This document shows positions 16,978-25,814 of a stretch of DNA of 64,000 nucleotides, piece by piece. The notes beneath the pieces were generated by a model, which ran no database searches, was not told where the DNA came from, and worked only from the letters and a program-made list of their open reading frames with translations. Origin of the DNA: Rhizohabitans arisaemae (GTDB lineage: Bacteria > Actinomycetota > Actinomycetes > Streptosporangiales > Streptosporangiaceae); contig NZ_BLRH01000029.1 of assembly GCF_025996515.1 (NCBI RefSeq), forward strand, positions 186,001-250,000. The letters run 5' to 3'. The position numbers and the translations under genes were made by a program. The first letter of the stretch is position 1; every line of letters starts with the position of its first letter.

Positions 16978-17434
16978 CGGTCAACCCTGTCACCCCGCTC
17001 GCGTCGGCGAGACCGATTTCCGGCAGACCGATTACCCGACCTCCCCTGAGCAGCACAAACAGGGCGATCAAGGTCCTGTGGCGTCTGTGCCCTCGGGAAT
17101 AGGCGCATGCCGGAAGCGGGTACGGCCGGAGGCGGCGTGGGCCTCGAACCTCGTGGCCGCGATCGGCCCGGCGCAGCCCGTACCCCGGCATGGGGTGATC
17201 GTCCGCACATGCAGGAGTGCACACGGCAAGGATCACTCGGGCGATGTACGGGCCGTGGCCCCGCAAGTCCGGGGACACGCCCAAGATCGGCCCGGCGCTG
17301 CCCATACCGGTGCGGGGGGAACAGTGTCGTGAAACGGCGACCGCCCTCGGCGGGGGCCGAGAGCGGAATGGCCGGGTTGGTCAGCCGGTGGGCGAACGCT
17401 CGCACCTCGTGTACCGAAGGGAGTCGGAGAAGCG
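16978..17434. other. 457-bp gap with REP-like pair, no gene seen
   Basis: No supported gene on either strand. GGGTACGGCC at 17118 and GCGCAGCCCGTACCCC at 17171-17186 form another inverted REP-like pair. Confidence 0.5.
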
Positions 17435-18373
17435 TCAGGTAGCCACCGGGACTTCGACGCTCGAGTGGTGCGGCTGCCAGGCCAGGCTGCCGGCGCCGGC
17501 GCCCGGCGAAATCGCGATCACCGTGGCCAGCAGGGCGGTGATCAGCCCGCCGACGACGAGCGGCCGGATCCTGCGGCCCCGGACGGCTGTCGCCACGGCC
17601 CCCGCGGTGAGCGCGACGACCGGGTAAGCGATCAAGGCCGCCGCCGCGGCGAGCGGGGAGAGGAGGAGTGCGAAGACGCCTGTCCCTTCACCGGAGGCGA
17701 TCTGCGTCGGCAGGCTTTCGATCATGACGGAGCTGATCCGCGACCGCCAGGGCGTCGGCAGCGCGCCGGACACGATCGGCAGCACCAGGAGAATCATGAC
17801 GAGGGTGACCAGCGAACCGGCGGTGGAGCGGATCAACGCGCCCACACCCAGCCCAACCATGGCGATCAGCGGCATGATCGCTCCGGCTGTCAGCAGTTCG
17901 GCCGCCACCCCCGGATCGCCGAGCGAGGGACCCAAGGCCCGTCCGCCGCCCACGACCTGCTCGGCCCGGTCGCCCAGGACGGCCTGCGTGGCGAAGTGCA
18001 TGCCGAACACCAGGATCTGCCCGGCGACCAGGGTGATCAGCGCCAGCGCCGGAACCTTGGCAAACAGGAGGAGCTGTCGCTTTGACACCACGGTCAGGCT
18101 GGTACGGATCTGGCCGGAGGCGTGCTCATGGGTGATTGAAAGTGCGCCGAGCGCCCCCACGATGAAGTAGGCCACCGGCAGCCCGGTGCCCAGACCGGCA
18201 CCGAGGCTGGTGAAGCGCAGCCGGTCCTCCGCACTCTGCCCGTCGAAGCCTCGGGAGACCAGGTAGGCCACGCCGACGCAGAGCAGGATCGAGATCAGTG
18301 AGGACGCGAGGAGGTAGAGGTTCGACCGCAGTGAGCGGAACTTGAGCCATTCGGAAGCGATCACGTGCCACAT
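17435..18373 (-). CDS. ABC-2 family permease
   Basis: 312 residues; N-terminal EWLKFRSLRSNLYLL is the cytoplasmic entry helix typical of ABC-2 permeases that pair with CcmA-type ATPases. About six hydrophobic helices (e.g. 20-40, 62-85, 105-130, 155-185, 190-210, 235-290). Overlaps the ATPase stop by one base. Probably an exporter induced by the nearby two-component system, since both units carry the same upstream element. Confidence 0.88.
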   Translation of the reverse strand: MWHVIASEWLKFRSLRSNLYLLASSLISILLCVGVAYLVSRGFDGQSAEDRLRFTSLGAGLGTGLPVAYFIVGALGALSITHEHASGQIRTSLTVVSKRQLLLFAKVPALALITLVAGQILVFGMHFATQAVLGDRAEQVVGGGRALGPSLGDPGVAAELLTAGAIMPLIAMVGLGVGALIRSTAGSLVTLVMILLVLPIVSGALPTPWRSRISSVMIESLPTQIASGEGTGVFALLLSPLAAAAALIAYPVVALTAGAVATAVRGRRIRPLVVGGLITALLATVIAISPGAGAGSLAWQPHHSSVEVPVAT

Positions 18374-19278
18374 CAGGCGGCCCTCCTCGTGGTGTACTCG
18401 ACGCTGTCCTCGGTCAGCTCCATGAAGGCCTCCTCCAGGGAGGCGTTGCGCGGGGTCAGTTCGCGGAGCGCGATCCCGCGGGCCAGGGCCAGTTCACCGA
18501 TCCGGCCTGCGTCCATTCCGCTCACCGACAGTGCGCCGTCCTCCTCGCGCACGGTCGCGCCCCCCGACCGCAGCACCTCGGTGAGCGTCCACTGGTCGGT
18601 CGCCCGGACCAGGACACCCCGCTGGTACCGCTCGGCCAGCTCCACCATGGTGGTGTCGGCGATCAGCCTGCCGCGTCCGATCACCACGACGTGGTCGGCG
18701 GTGAGAGCCATTTCGTTCATCAGGTGGCTGGAGACCAGGACGGTCCGGCCCTCGTCGGCGAGGCGCCGCATCAGTTCACGGGCCCAGCGGATGCCTTCCG
18801 GGTCGAGCCCGTTGATCGGCTCGTCGAACATCAGGACACCGGGGTCGCCGAGCAGGGCGGCCGCGATCCCGAGCCGCTGCCGCATGCCCAGCGAGAACCC
18901 GCCGATCCGCCGATCCGCGGCCTCGGTCAACCCCACCGTCTCCAGCACCTCCGCCACCCGTGCCCTAGCCAGGCCGTTGCTGCGGGCCAGGCTCCACAGG
19001 TGGGCGGCGGCGGTCCGTCCGCCGTGCACGTCGCCCGCGTCGAGCAGCGCGCCGACCATCCGCATCGGTGTCTTCACCGAGGTGTACGGCGTGCCGCCGA
19101 TGAGCGCCGTCCCCCGGTCGGGGACCTCCAGCCCGAGGATCATCCGCATGGTGGTGGATTTCCCGGCACCGTTGGGCCCGAGAAACCCGGTCACGATGCC
19201 CGGTTTCACGGAGAAGGTCAAGTCGTCGACCGCGAGCTTGTCGCGGTATCGCATCGTCAAGCCAGTCACTTCGATCAT
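18373..19278 (-). CDS. ABC transporter ATP-binding protein (CcmA/BcrA type)
   Basis: 301 residues. Walker A GPNGAGKST (34-42), signature FSLGMRQRLGIA (~128-139), Walker B VLMFDEP (~148-154), switch SSH (~183-185). The signature reads LGMRQ rather than LSGGQ, as in BcrA-type bacitracin/lantibiotic-resistance ATPases. Pairs with the permease downstream (1-bp overlap). The promoter region carries GTAGG-N6-CCTAC at 19358-19373. A role in peptide-antibiotic or cell-envelope stress export is likely but unproven. Confidence 0.9.
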   Translation of the reverse strand: MIEVTGLTMRYRDKLAVDDLTFSVKPGIVTGFLGPNGAGKSTTMRMILGLEVPDRGTALIGGTPYTSVKTPMRMVGALLDAGDVHGGRTAAAHLWSLARSNGLARARVAEVLETVGLTEAADRRIGGFSLGMRQRLGIAAALLGDPGVLMFDEPINGLDPEGIRWARELMRRLADEGRTVLVSSHLMNEMALTADHVVVIGRGRLIADTTMVELAERYQRGVLVRATDQWTLTEVLRSGGATVREEDGALSVSGMDAGRIGELALARGIALRELTPRNASLEEAFMELTEDSVEYTTRRAA

Positions 19279-19647
19279 GGCTTAAGCTTCGGCGAGCTGC
19301 GCGTCGTCCTCCATCGGCCTCCACCCACCCACCGGGTGGGATTTCGCCCGCTGGGAGGTAGGGGTAGGCCTACCGTCCCCAAAGGGCCGGTCGGATCAGC
19401 CCCTGGAGGAGCGACCATTGGGCAAGGCGGCGGCCCGAGGTCGGGTTCCGGTTGCCAAGTGGCGGTGTGCATCGGCAACCAGACGGTCCACCCGACCCAC
19501 CTTGGGCTACCCATACGACGAGAGAACTGATCTAGTACTCCAGCCTGGGGTCGTTATGCGGACCTTGGTCGATGGTCGAGGTGGCGTCGGTATCGGTCGT
19601 GGTTGGTCTTGGCGTTGGCGGCTTGGGTGCCTGGTGTGATCGCGCGC
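19279..19647. other. 369-bp intergenic region between ABC operon and TPR gene
   Basis: Holds the ABC-operon promoter element and, at 19534-19558, a 25-bp sequence (AGTACTCCAGCCTGGGGTCG...) that recurs at 20358-20382. Short frames here are unconvincing. Confidence 0.5.
19358..19373. promoter_or_regulatory. Response-regulator-type site upstream of the ABC exporter
   Basis: GTAGG-GGTAGG-CCTAC. Matches the element before the sensor kinase at 20588-20603 in an extended consensus GAGGTAGGGNTNNGCCTACNGTC, on the same strand. Confidence 0.7.
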
Positions 19648-20310
19648 CTAGATCTCCGTTCTCGCCTGCTCGATTTGCCGCACGATGGCATGGGCGCCAT
19701 GCGCCTGTGCGATGGCGTGTGCCTTGTCGAGCGTCGCGAGCGCGTCCGCCCGGCGGTCCTGGGCGGCGGCGATGTAGGCCAGCCCGACCATGTTGGCGGC
19801 CACGCCCGGCAGGGCCCCGACCTCCCGGCGCAGCCGCGACGACTCCTCCAGCCGCTCGCGCGCCTCATCCAGCCGACCGGCCATGTGTGCCGCGATGCCC
19901 AAGTGCCGCAGGGCCTCGGACCAGGTCGGCTTGTCGCCGACCTGCGCCGCCAATCGGCAGGACTCCTCCAGTTCCGGAACCGCGGTCTCGTTGTCACGCC
20001 GGATGACCTGATGGAGGCAGCCGATCCAGAACAACGCCTCGGCCTCGCCGCGCACGTCGCCCAGCGCCCGGTACAGCTCGATCGCGCGCTTGAACAACGG
20101 CAGTTCGTCCGGGTCCTCGACGGGTGACGAACCGGTGACGGCACGCTCGTTGAGAAACCGCGCGTGCAGGATCCGCCCGCGGGCCAGCGCGGCATCGGCC
20201 TCCACCGCGTCCAGGCCCCGTTCGGCGTCGGTCAGCACGCCGGCGTCGCCGCTGAACACCGCCTGTTCATAGAGCGTCCTGGCCCGTTCGATCCGGTCTT
20301 CGGCGCTCAT
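19648..20310 (-). CDS. Tetratricopeptide repeat protein
   Basis: 220 residues from ATG 20310, preceded by AGGGCGGGGG; an earlier in-frame ATG at 20430 adds 40 polar residues. At least four helical TPR-like units (e.g. FKRAIELYRALGDVRGEAEALFWIG-type at ~70-95, LEESCRLAAQVGDK, LEESSRLRREVGALPG, ALATLDKAHAIAQAHG). A scaffold for protein contacts; no partner identified. It is flanked by two diverged 25-bp repeats and separates the exporter from its presumed two-component system, so it may be an insertion. Confidence 0.78.
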   Translation of the reverse strand: MSAEDRIERARTLYEQAVFSGDAGVLTDAERGLDAVEADAALARGRILHARFLNERAVTGSSPVEDPDELPLFKRAIELYRALGDVRGEAEALFWIGCLHQVIRRDNETAVPELEESCRLAAQVGDKPTWSEALRHLGIAAHMAGRLDEARERLEESSRLRREVGALPGVAANMVGLAYIAAAQDRRADALATLDKAHAIAQAHGAHAIVRQIEQARTEI

Positions 20311-20587
20311 CGCCGCCCCCGCCCTGGCATCGTCACCACGTGCTGGATCAGAAGTAGAGTACTCCGGCCCAGGATCATCATGTCGACGATCAGCGATGAG
20401 TGCGTTGGCCGCCTCTGGGACTGTCTTCACGGCGCGCTGCCGCTGCGTGGGCGCGAGCGTTCATCCTGCCTGACGGGGTGATCCGCCTTCGACGGGCAGG
20501 ATGAATGAAGTGATGCGTGAATGACCCTGATCGGTGCCGAAGGTGCTGTTCGCCGTGCTGCCGGTTCTTGAAGACGGCCGCTGCGAG

Positions 20588-20603
20588 GTAGGGCTGAGCC
20601 TAC
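20588..20603 (+). promoter_or_regulatory. Response-regulator-type site upstream of the sensor kinase
   Basis: GTAGG-GCTGAG-CCTAC, 8 bp before the GTG start. Identical architecture to 19358-19373. Its position close to the start suggests autoregulation of the two-component operon. Confidence 0.7.
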
Positions 20604-20610
20604 TGTCTTT

Positions 20611-21765
20611 GTGGCTATGGCCAGGCAGACTGGCGGGGTGAGAAGGATTCGCCGTTTGTTCGAGCCGGTGGTGGGGCTGCTGGTGAACGCCGCCACCGGT
20701 CTTGCGGCGTGGCCGCTCCTTGTGCTCCTGGGGATCTACGCGGGGCTGACCCACCTGACCGGGCTGGATCGCCGGCCGCTCGACCGGTTGCTCGGCATGG
20801 TCCACACCCTTGCCGGTTTTCAGCATGGACGGGCGGTCCGGGTGCTCGACCGGCATGGAGCCGGGCCGTACCGGCCGGATGGGATCCGGCGTGAGGTGGG
20901 CTGGCTCGCCGTCCATTCCGTGGCAGGACCGGCTTGCTTGATCTTGCTGGCGGCGTTTCCGGCCGCGGCTGATGTGATCTGGAATGTCCGGGTGGTGGAG
21001 CCCGATCGGCCGATCTCCCTCACCTTCACTCTGTCGCTGCTGGCTCTGATGATCGCCGGGTGGATGACCGCGTCGTATTTGCATACGGCTCAGGCACGGC
21101 TGGCGCACCTGATGCTGGGATGCGAACCCTCGCTGGCGGAGCGGGTCAGGGAGCTGACCGAGTCCCGGGCGGCGGCCGTGGACACGCTGGCGGCCGAGCT
21201 CCGCCGGATCGAACGAGATCTGCATGACGGCGCGCAGGCCAGGTTGATCGCGATGCGGATGAGCCTCGGCATGATCAAAGGCGAGAAGGACCCGGACCGG
21301 ATGCGGGAACTGGCGGGCGAGGCATGGGAGTCGGCGGGGCAGGCCCTGGCCGACCTGCGGCATGTGGTCCGGGGCATCCATCCGCCGGTGCTCGCCGACC
21401 GAGGGCTGGCAGGGGCGATTCAGGCCACCGCTCTGCTCTGCCCGGTCCCGGTGGAGGTGGACATTGTGCTGCCCGCCCGTCCGGCCGCGCCGGTTGAGTC
21501 CGCGATGTACTTCGCCGCCGCCGAGGCGCTGACCAATGTGGCCAAACACAGCGGGGCCGGCCAAGCATGGGTAAGGCTGCGCCACTCGGCCGGGATGCTC
21601 CGGCTGACCGTGGGCGACGACGGGCGCGGCGGTGCCGACCCGGCGCGGGGGACCGGCCTGGACGGCATCCGGAGTCGGTTGTCGGCGTTCGACGGCAGAC
21701 TCAAGCTGGACAGTCCCCCTGAAGGCTCCACCGAACTCACCATGGAGCTCCCGTGCGTGTTGTGA
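20611..21765 (+). CDS. NarL-family sensor histidine kinase
   Basis: 384 residues from GTG 20611 (ATG 20617 equally possible; neither has a ribosome site and the mRNA may be leaderless). Membrane helices at ~22-45 and two at ~108-160. HisKA_3 box ERDLHDGAQARL with the phospho-accepting His at ~205; HATPase_c N-box AAAEALTNVAKHSGA (~307-321) and G-box DDGRGGAD/GTGLDGIRSRL (~336-358). Overlaps the response regulator by 13 bp. With the upstream exporter it forms a sensor-efflux module. Confidence 0.93.
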   Translation: MAMARQTGGVRRIRRLFEPVVGLLVNAATGLAAWPLLVLLGIYAGLTHLTGLDRRPLDRLLGMVHTLAGFQHGRAVRVLDRHGAGPYRPDGIRREVGWLAVHSVAGPACLILLAAFPAAADVIWNVRVVEPDRPISLTFTLSLLALMIAGWMTASYLHTAQARLAHLMLGCEPSLAERVRELTESRAAAVDTLAAELRRIERDLHDGAQARLIAMRMSLGMIKGEKDPDRMRELAGEAWESAGQALADLRHVVRGIHPPVLADRGLAGAIQATALLCPVPVEVDIVLPARPAAPVESAMYFAAAEALTNVAKHSGAGQAWVRLRHSAGMLRLTVGDDGRGGADPARGTGLDGIRSRLSAFDGRLKLDSPPEGSTELTMELPCVL

Positions 21766-22406
21766 TCGCCGAAGATCTCGCCCTGCTCCGGGACGGCCTG
21801 GTCCGGCTGCTCTCGGCACACGGCTTCCAGGTGGTGGAGGCCGTCGACAACGGGCCGTCACTGCTGATGGCGCTGCTCCGGCACCGGCCCGATGTTGCGG
21901 TGATCGACGTACGGCTGCCGCCGACGTTCACCGACGAGGGTCTGCAGACGGCCCTGGAAGCGCGGCGGCGGCTGCCCGGTCTGCCAGTCTTGATCCTCTC
22001 CCAGTACGTCGAGCAGCTCTACGCCCGCGAGCTGCTCTCGGATCGCTCGGGTGGGGTCGGATACCTGCTCAAGGACCGGGTCGGCGACGTCGAGCAGTTC
22101 GTCGAGGCGGTTCGTCGGGTGGCGGCGGGCGGGACCGCGATGGACGCCGAGGTGATCTCCCAGCTGCTCACCCGCCGGGTCCGGGACGAGCCGCTCGGGG
22201 CGCTCACCCCCAAGGAGCGCGAGGTCCTGTCGATGATGGCCGAGGGCCTGTCGAACGCGGCGATCGCCGCCCGCCTGTTCGTCACCGACAAGGCGATCGG
22301 AAAACACACCAACAACATCTTCGCCAAGCTCGGCCTGCCGCCGTCGGAGGACCAGAACCGCCGGGTGATGGCCGTCCTCGCCTACCTCGAAGCCGAACCC
22401 GGCTGA
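21753..22406 (+). CDS. NarL/LuxR-type response regulator
   Basis: 217 residues. Receiver domain with phospho-acceptor Asp52 (VAVIDVRLPP), conserved acidic E7/D8 and a K residue near 107 (YLLKDR). C-terminal LuxR HTH ~150-212 (LTPKEREVLSMMAEG...IAARLFVTDKAI). GTG start lies inside the kinase gene. Most plausible binder of the GTAGG-N6-CCTAC elements before the kinase and the exporter. Confidence 0.94.
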   Translation: MRVVIAEDLALLRDGLVRLLSAHGFQVVEAVDNGPSLLMALLRHRPDVAVIDVRLPPTFTDEGLQTALEARRRLPGLPVLILSQYVEQLYARELLSDRSGGVGYLLKDRVGDVEQFVEAVRRVAAGGTAMDAEVISQLLTRRVRDEPLGALTPKEREVLSMMAEGLSNAAIAARLFVTDKAIGKHTNNIFAKLGLPPSEDQNRRVMAVLAYLEAEPG

Positions 22407-22417
22407 CCCGTCCACAG

Positions 22418-22483
22418 GGGTACGGCCTGCCGCTGTCCGACTGCCGACCGGCGCTCGGTGAGAGGCGAGCTCAGCCCGTACCC
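22418..22483. repeat. REP-like pair after the response regulator
   Basis: GGGTACGGCCTG (22418-22429) and CAGCCCGTACCC (22472-22483), inverted with one mismatch, 12 bp after the regulator stop. Possible terminator; member of the dispersed family. The remaining gap to 22740 holds only the weak frame listed next. Confidence 0.5.
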
Positions 22484-22543
22484 ATCCGGATCGGCTGGTT
22501 CGCGCGTTGATCCAGGGTTGGTATGGCCTGCGGCGGGCAGGCT

Positions 22544-22744
22544 TCAGGGGGCAAGGAGAAGCCGGCAGCCGTCACAGAGGAGCTCGCGAGAGAGCGAGCC
22601 GTCACCTCCGCACTGCGGTGGATCGTCGTCGAACTCGACCTTAAACTTCGGCCCGGGAGGAACTGGAGCGTCCGGGAACGCCACCCGCCTCCCCAGCCCG
22701 CACTGCCGGGCGACTCTTCGGTAATCGTTCAGCTTGTTGTTCAA
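22544..22744 (-). CDS. Possible small hypothetical protein
   Basis: 66 codons from a TTG overlapping the GNAT stop (22741-22743). Contains CGGDG and CDGC pairs. No ribosome site and no recognised family; may be spurious. Confidence 0.25.
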   Translation of the reverse strand: MNNKLNDYRRVARQCGLGRRVAFPDAPVPPGPKFKVEFDDDPPQCGGDGSLSRELLCDGCRLLLAP

Positions 22745-23448
22745 CGTGCGGTCCAGATCCAGCCCAGTGGGGTGAGGCCGAGAGTGCGGGCGACGGATTG
22801 GGATGCATGGTTGTCTGCGGTGGTGCTGTAGAAGAGCACGGTCTTGGTGCGGTGCTCACGCTGGTACCAGGCGGCTACGACGGTCGGTGCGAGGCGCTTG
22901 CCGCGGAAGTCGGGGCGGGTCCAGATGCCTGCCTCTGCGGCGGCGGCGTTCGACGCGGGTGTGAAGCAGATCGACACCGGCTCCCGGTCGTGGACGGCCA
23001 TGGCCCACTCACCCATGCGGCCGTTGATCAGTTCGTTCCACTCGTCTGGCTGCCAGTTGTCCGGCCGGATCAGGTGTCGAGCGGTGCGCTGGCCGTCGGT
23101 GGTGGAGGCGATGATGGGCAGCGGGGTCAAGTCTGGGACGGCGAGACGGTCCGGGAAGACGAAACACGGGCCGCCTTCGACGGACACTGTCCGGTCGTCG
23201 AGGGATGCGACCAGACAGTGAAGTGCGTCGGGTAGACGGCCAGGGCTGTACTCCTGCTCCATGCTGTCGATGGAGCTGGGAAGCGCGAGTCCGGGCGCGA
23301 GTGCCAGGAGACGTGCGCGGGGGGACCATGCCCATACGGCGATCAGGGAAGGATCTCTCAGGGCTGCTTGAGGGGAGTCCGGATCCGGCGCGAGGCCGTA
23401 GTTCGCATCGATCTCCAGGGCCAGCAGGCGTCCTTCGTCCCAGCTCAT
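22741..23448 (-). CDS. GNAT family N-acetyltransferase
   Basis: 235 residues. C-terminal half has GNAT motif A (GIWTRPDFRGKRLAPTVVAAW, ~175-195) with the R-G-K-R acetyl-CoA pyrophosphate loop, and motif B (SQSVARTLGLTPLG, ~215-228). The N-terminal ~120 residues are a less conserved domain containing FVFPD and a proline-rich stretch, giving a protein longer than a single GNAT domain. Substrate unknown. Starts 9 bp after a truncated NUDIX fragment. Confidence 0.85.
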   Translation of the reverse strand: MSWDEGRLLALEIDANYGLAPDPDSPQAALRDPSLIAVWAWSPRARLLALAPGLALPSSIDSMEQEYSPGRLPDALHCLVASLDDRTVSVEGGPCFVFPDRLAVPDLTPLPIIASTTDGQRTARHLIRPDNWQPDEWNELINGRMGEWAMAVHDREPVSICFTPASNAAAAEAGIWTRPDFRGKRLAPTVVAAWYQREHRTKTVLFYSTTADNHASQSVARTLGLTPLGWIWTAR

Positions 23449-23457
23449 GGCAAAAGG

Positions 23458-23607
23458 CTAGTGTCCGCCGTCGAACTCCCTCCGTGAGGTGAGGTCTGCG
23501 CCGCGTATCAACACTCGGGTCAACGGCGCCAGGTGCTCGGCCTCCTGCGGGCGCTGGGCGAGGTACCGGGTGACGGTCGAGCGGATCTCCTCAGTGGTGA
23601 TGCTCAT
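23458..23607 (-). pseudogene. Truncated NUDIX hydrolase (N-terminal end only)
   Basis: 49 codons from ATG 23605-23607. HLAPLTRVLIRGADLTSRREFDGGH then TAG resembles the stretch just before the NUDIX box in hydrolases of the L-T-S-R-x-E-F-x-G-H type; the catalytic box (GX5EX7REUXEEXGU) is absent. It ends directly before the GNAT start, consistent with a deletion that joined the two genes. Confidence 0.45.
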
Positions 23608-23742
23608 GAGGTCCCATCGAAGTAGTGCAGCCAGGTCGCCGGGATGAATCTGCGGTCGGCCGGCCACTTCGATCACGGCTCTAGCTTTGACGGGCGGCTT
23701 CGACAGGTGGACCTCCTCGGCTCAGCCGGAGCGCTCACGCCG

Positions 23743-24219
23743 TCAGGGCGCGTGGTCGTTGGTGGGGGAGGGTCGTGCGGGGAGGGCTGACACGAAACGG
23801 TGGAGAAGGCGGGCGAACTCGGCTCGGTCGGACTCCGGCCAGTCCCGCATGGCGGCGGCGAAGACGTCGCGGCGAAATCTGCTGATCTCCGCCACGGCGG
23901 TGCGGCCTTCCTCCGTCAGCACCAGGAACGACCGCCGTCCGTCGGTCTGGTCGGCCTGCCTGCGGACCAGGCCCACCTGAACCGCGGTCGCCACGAGTTT
24001 GCTGGCGCGGGGCTGGTCGACGGCGAGCGCCTCGGCGACGGCCGCGACGGTCGCCGGGGTCCCGGACTGCTCGGCCGCCTCGACGACGTCGAGCACGTCG
24101 AATCCGGCCGAGGTCACCCCTGCGGCCAGGGAGAGGGTGCGGCGAGTCTGACTGCGCCGGACGGCGACCATCGCCCGCTCGATCAGTTCCAACGGTTGGT
24201 CGGCCATCGGTGCCCCCAT
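23743..24219 (-). CDS. MarR family transcriptional regulator
   Basis: 158 residues (ATG 24219; ATG 24207 also possible). Winged helix at ~50-110 with VAEALAVDQPRASKLVATAVQVGLV recognition helix and wing R-x-x-D-x-T-D-G-R-R. Divergent from a second MarR-like gene with a 51-bp gap containing AAGACA-N6-TGTCTT. Ligand unknown. Confidence 0.9.
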   Translation of the reverse strand: MGAPMADQPLELIERAMVAVRRSQTRRTLSLAAGVTSAGFDVLDVVEAAEQSGTPATVAAVAEALAVDQPRASKLVATAVQVGLVRRQADQTDGRRSFLVLTEEGRTAVAEISRFRRDVFAAAMRDWPESDRAEFARLLHRFVSALPARPSPTNDHAP

Positions 24220-24228
24220 GTATAATAA

Positions 24229-24246
24229 AAGACATATAGTTGTCTT
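24229..24246. promoter_or_regulatory. Inverted repeat between divergent MarR genes
   Basis: AAGACA-TATAGT-TGTCTT in an AT-rich 51-bp gap. Typical size for a MarR dimer site; either or both regulators may bind it. Confidence 0.6.
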
Positions 24247-24270
24247 AGATTATATAGATAGGAGTGTGCC

Positions 24271-24690
24271 GTGACCAAGCGGATCGGATACCACGTCAAG
24301 GAGCTCGACCGCGCCCTTGAGGAGACGTTCGAGCGGACCCTGGCCGAGGAAGGGCTGGCCCGGCGGCACTGGCAGGCCATGACCACGCTGTCGGAGGGGG
24401 TACGGCCGGAGGCCGGGCTGGCCGATGCGCTCCGCCCGTACCTGGTCACCGGTGCCGTCACCGTCCACGAAGTCGTGGCCGAACTGACCGCGAGGCGGTG
24501 GGTCCACACCGACACCGAGGGCCGCCTGGCCTTGACCGCCGGAGGCACGGCCGCCCTGTCCAGGCTGCGCGGCGCGGTCCAGGCCGTCCGTGCCCGGGTG
24601 ATGGACGGGGTGAGCGCGTCCGACTACCACACCACGATCGCGACCTTGGAGCGCATGGCCGCAAACGCCAGAGGACCTCACGCGGGGTGA
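24271..24690 (+). CDS. Small MarR-like winged-helix regulator
   Basis: 139 residues; GTG start with AGGAG 8 bp upstream. ERTLAEEGLARRHWQAMTTL and VVAELTARRWVHTDTEGRLALT form a winged-helix pattern of the MarR type lacking a long C-terminal helix pair. Divergent from the larger MarR. May regulate the adjacent gene or sense with it. Confidence 0.78.
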   Translation: MTKRIGYHVKELDRALEETFERTLAEEGLARRHWQAMTTLSEGVRPEAGLADALRPYLVTGAVTVHEVVAELTARRWVHTDTEGRLALTAGGTAALSRLRGAVQAVRARVMDGVSASDYHTTIATLERMAANARGPHAG

Positions 24691-24768
24691 GGTCCTCGCC
24701 GTGGCGGTTGCCACCGCGGACATTCCGGAGCCGATGCGATGTTCAGCGTGCGCGGTGGCCCTCACCGG

Positions 24769-24963
24769 TCAGGTGCCCCAGGTGACAGGCAGGCTTTTCA
24801 CCCCGAAGAAGTCCGCGGTCTCGGGGCGCAGGGCGACCTCCTCGGCCGGTATGGCCAGGCGCAGGGTGGGGAAGCGGGTGAGCAGCGCAGGCAGCGCGAC
24901 CCGCATCTCGACGCGGGCCGGCTGCCGGCCCAGGCACTGGTGGATGCCGTGGCGGGCCTTCAC
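24769..24963 (-). pseudogene. Cytochrome P450 C-terminal fragment
   Basis: About 64 codons: [17 protein letters not shown], then [30 protein letters not shown], the normal P450 ending, and a TAA/TGA-type stop. The Cys-ligand loop is present but the preceding F-G-x-G is lost and the fragment begins inside the ABC permease 3' end. Homologous to the fragment at 13952-14064. Confidence 0.75.
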
Positions 24964-25814
24964 CGTCCCCGGCGCCGGTAAGCGCGGATCGACAGCGGGA
25001 CGAACACCACCAGCAGCGCGGCCGACCAGAGCAGGACGGTGGCCACCGGATGCGCGAGTGGCCAGGCCACTTCCCCGGACGGGACGCCCGGATTGCCGAA
25101 CAGCTCCCGGGAGGAGGCGGTGAGCGCGCTCACCGGGTTCCAATCGGCCAGGAACCGCAGCCACCCCGGCATTCCCTCGGTCGGGACGAACGCGTTCGAC
25201 AGCATGGTGAACGGCAGGAACAGCGGCACCATCGCGTCGGCGACCTGGTCGTTCTTCACCGCCAGGCCCACATAGACGCCCACCCAGCTCAGCGCGTACC
25301 GCAGCACGATCATCAGCAGGAACGCCTGGGCCGTGGGGATCAGGCCGCGGTGCGGCTGCCAGCCCACCAGCAGGCCCGCGCCCACCATGATGGCCAGCAT
25401 CAGCAGGCCGGTCAGCAGGTCGGCGCCGGTCTGCCCGAACGGCACCGCCAAGCGCGCCATCGGCATGGAGCGGAACCGGTCCATCACACCGCGGGAGGCA
25501 TCGGCGGCCGTCCGTGTCATGACCGCCATCACCGCGGAGAAGGTCACCATCGCGAACAGCCCGGGCATCAGGTACTCGCGGTAGTCACCGCCGCCCGGCA
25601 CACCGATCGCGCTGCCGAAGACGTACCCGAACAGCACCACCATGATGGCCGGGAAGACCAGCGCGGTGATGAGCTCCCCGGGCTCCTGCCGCAACCGCCC
25701 CAGCTCGCGGCCGATGAGAGTCAGCCCGTCGGTGAACGTCCAGCGCAGGCGGTGGCCCATCGACGGGGTCACCTCGGTGCTGTGCCTTTTGACGACCTCG
25801 GCAAGCTCGGTCAT
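24960..25814 (-). CDS. ABC-2 permease, DrrB type
   Basis: 284 residues, six helices; contains [29 protein letters not shown]-type motif at ~95-120 (split: [10 protein letters not shown] is diagnostic of DrrB/NodJ permeases) and [21 protein letters not shown] at ~207-227. Overlaps the ATPase gene by 4 bp. Its last residues read into the boundary with the P450 fragment, so the native 3' end may have been altered. Exports a hydrophobic compound by analogy with daunorubicin resistance. Confidence 0.92.
   Translation of the reverse strand: MTELAEVVKRHSTEVTPSMGHRLRWTFTDGLTLIGRELGRLRQEPGELITALVFPAIMVVLFGYVFGSAIGVPGGGDYREYLMPGLFAMVTFSAVMAVMTRTAADASRGVMDRFRSMPMARLAVPFGQTGADLLTGLLMLAIMVGAGLLVGWQPHRGLIPTAQAFLLMIVLRYALSWVGVYVGLAVKNDQVADAMVPLFLPFTMLSNAFVPTEGMPGWLRFLADWNPVSALTASSRELFGNPGVPSGEVAWPLAHPVATVLLWSAALLVVFVPLSIRAYRRRGR

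Noticed and set aside
19418-19639. Plus-strand TTG frame after a GGAGGAG site
   Set aside because: Composition is Arg/Gly/Trp-rich and unlike a real protein, and the frame overlaps the 25-bp repeat; the ribosome site alone is not enough.
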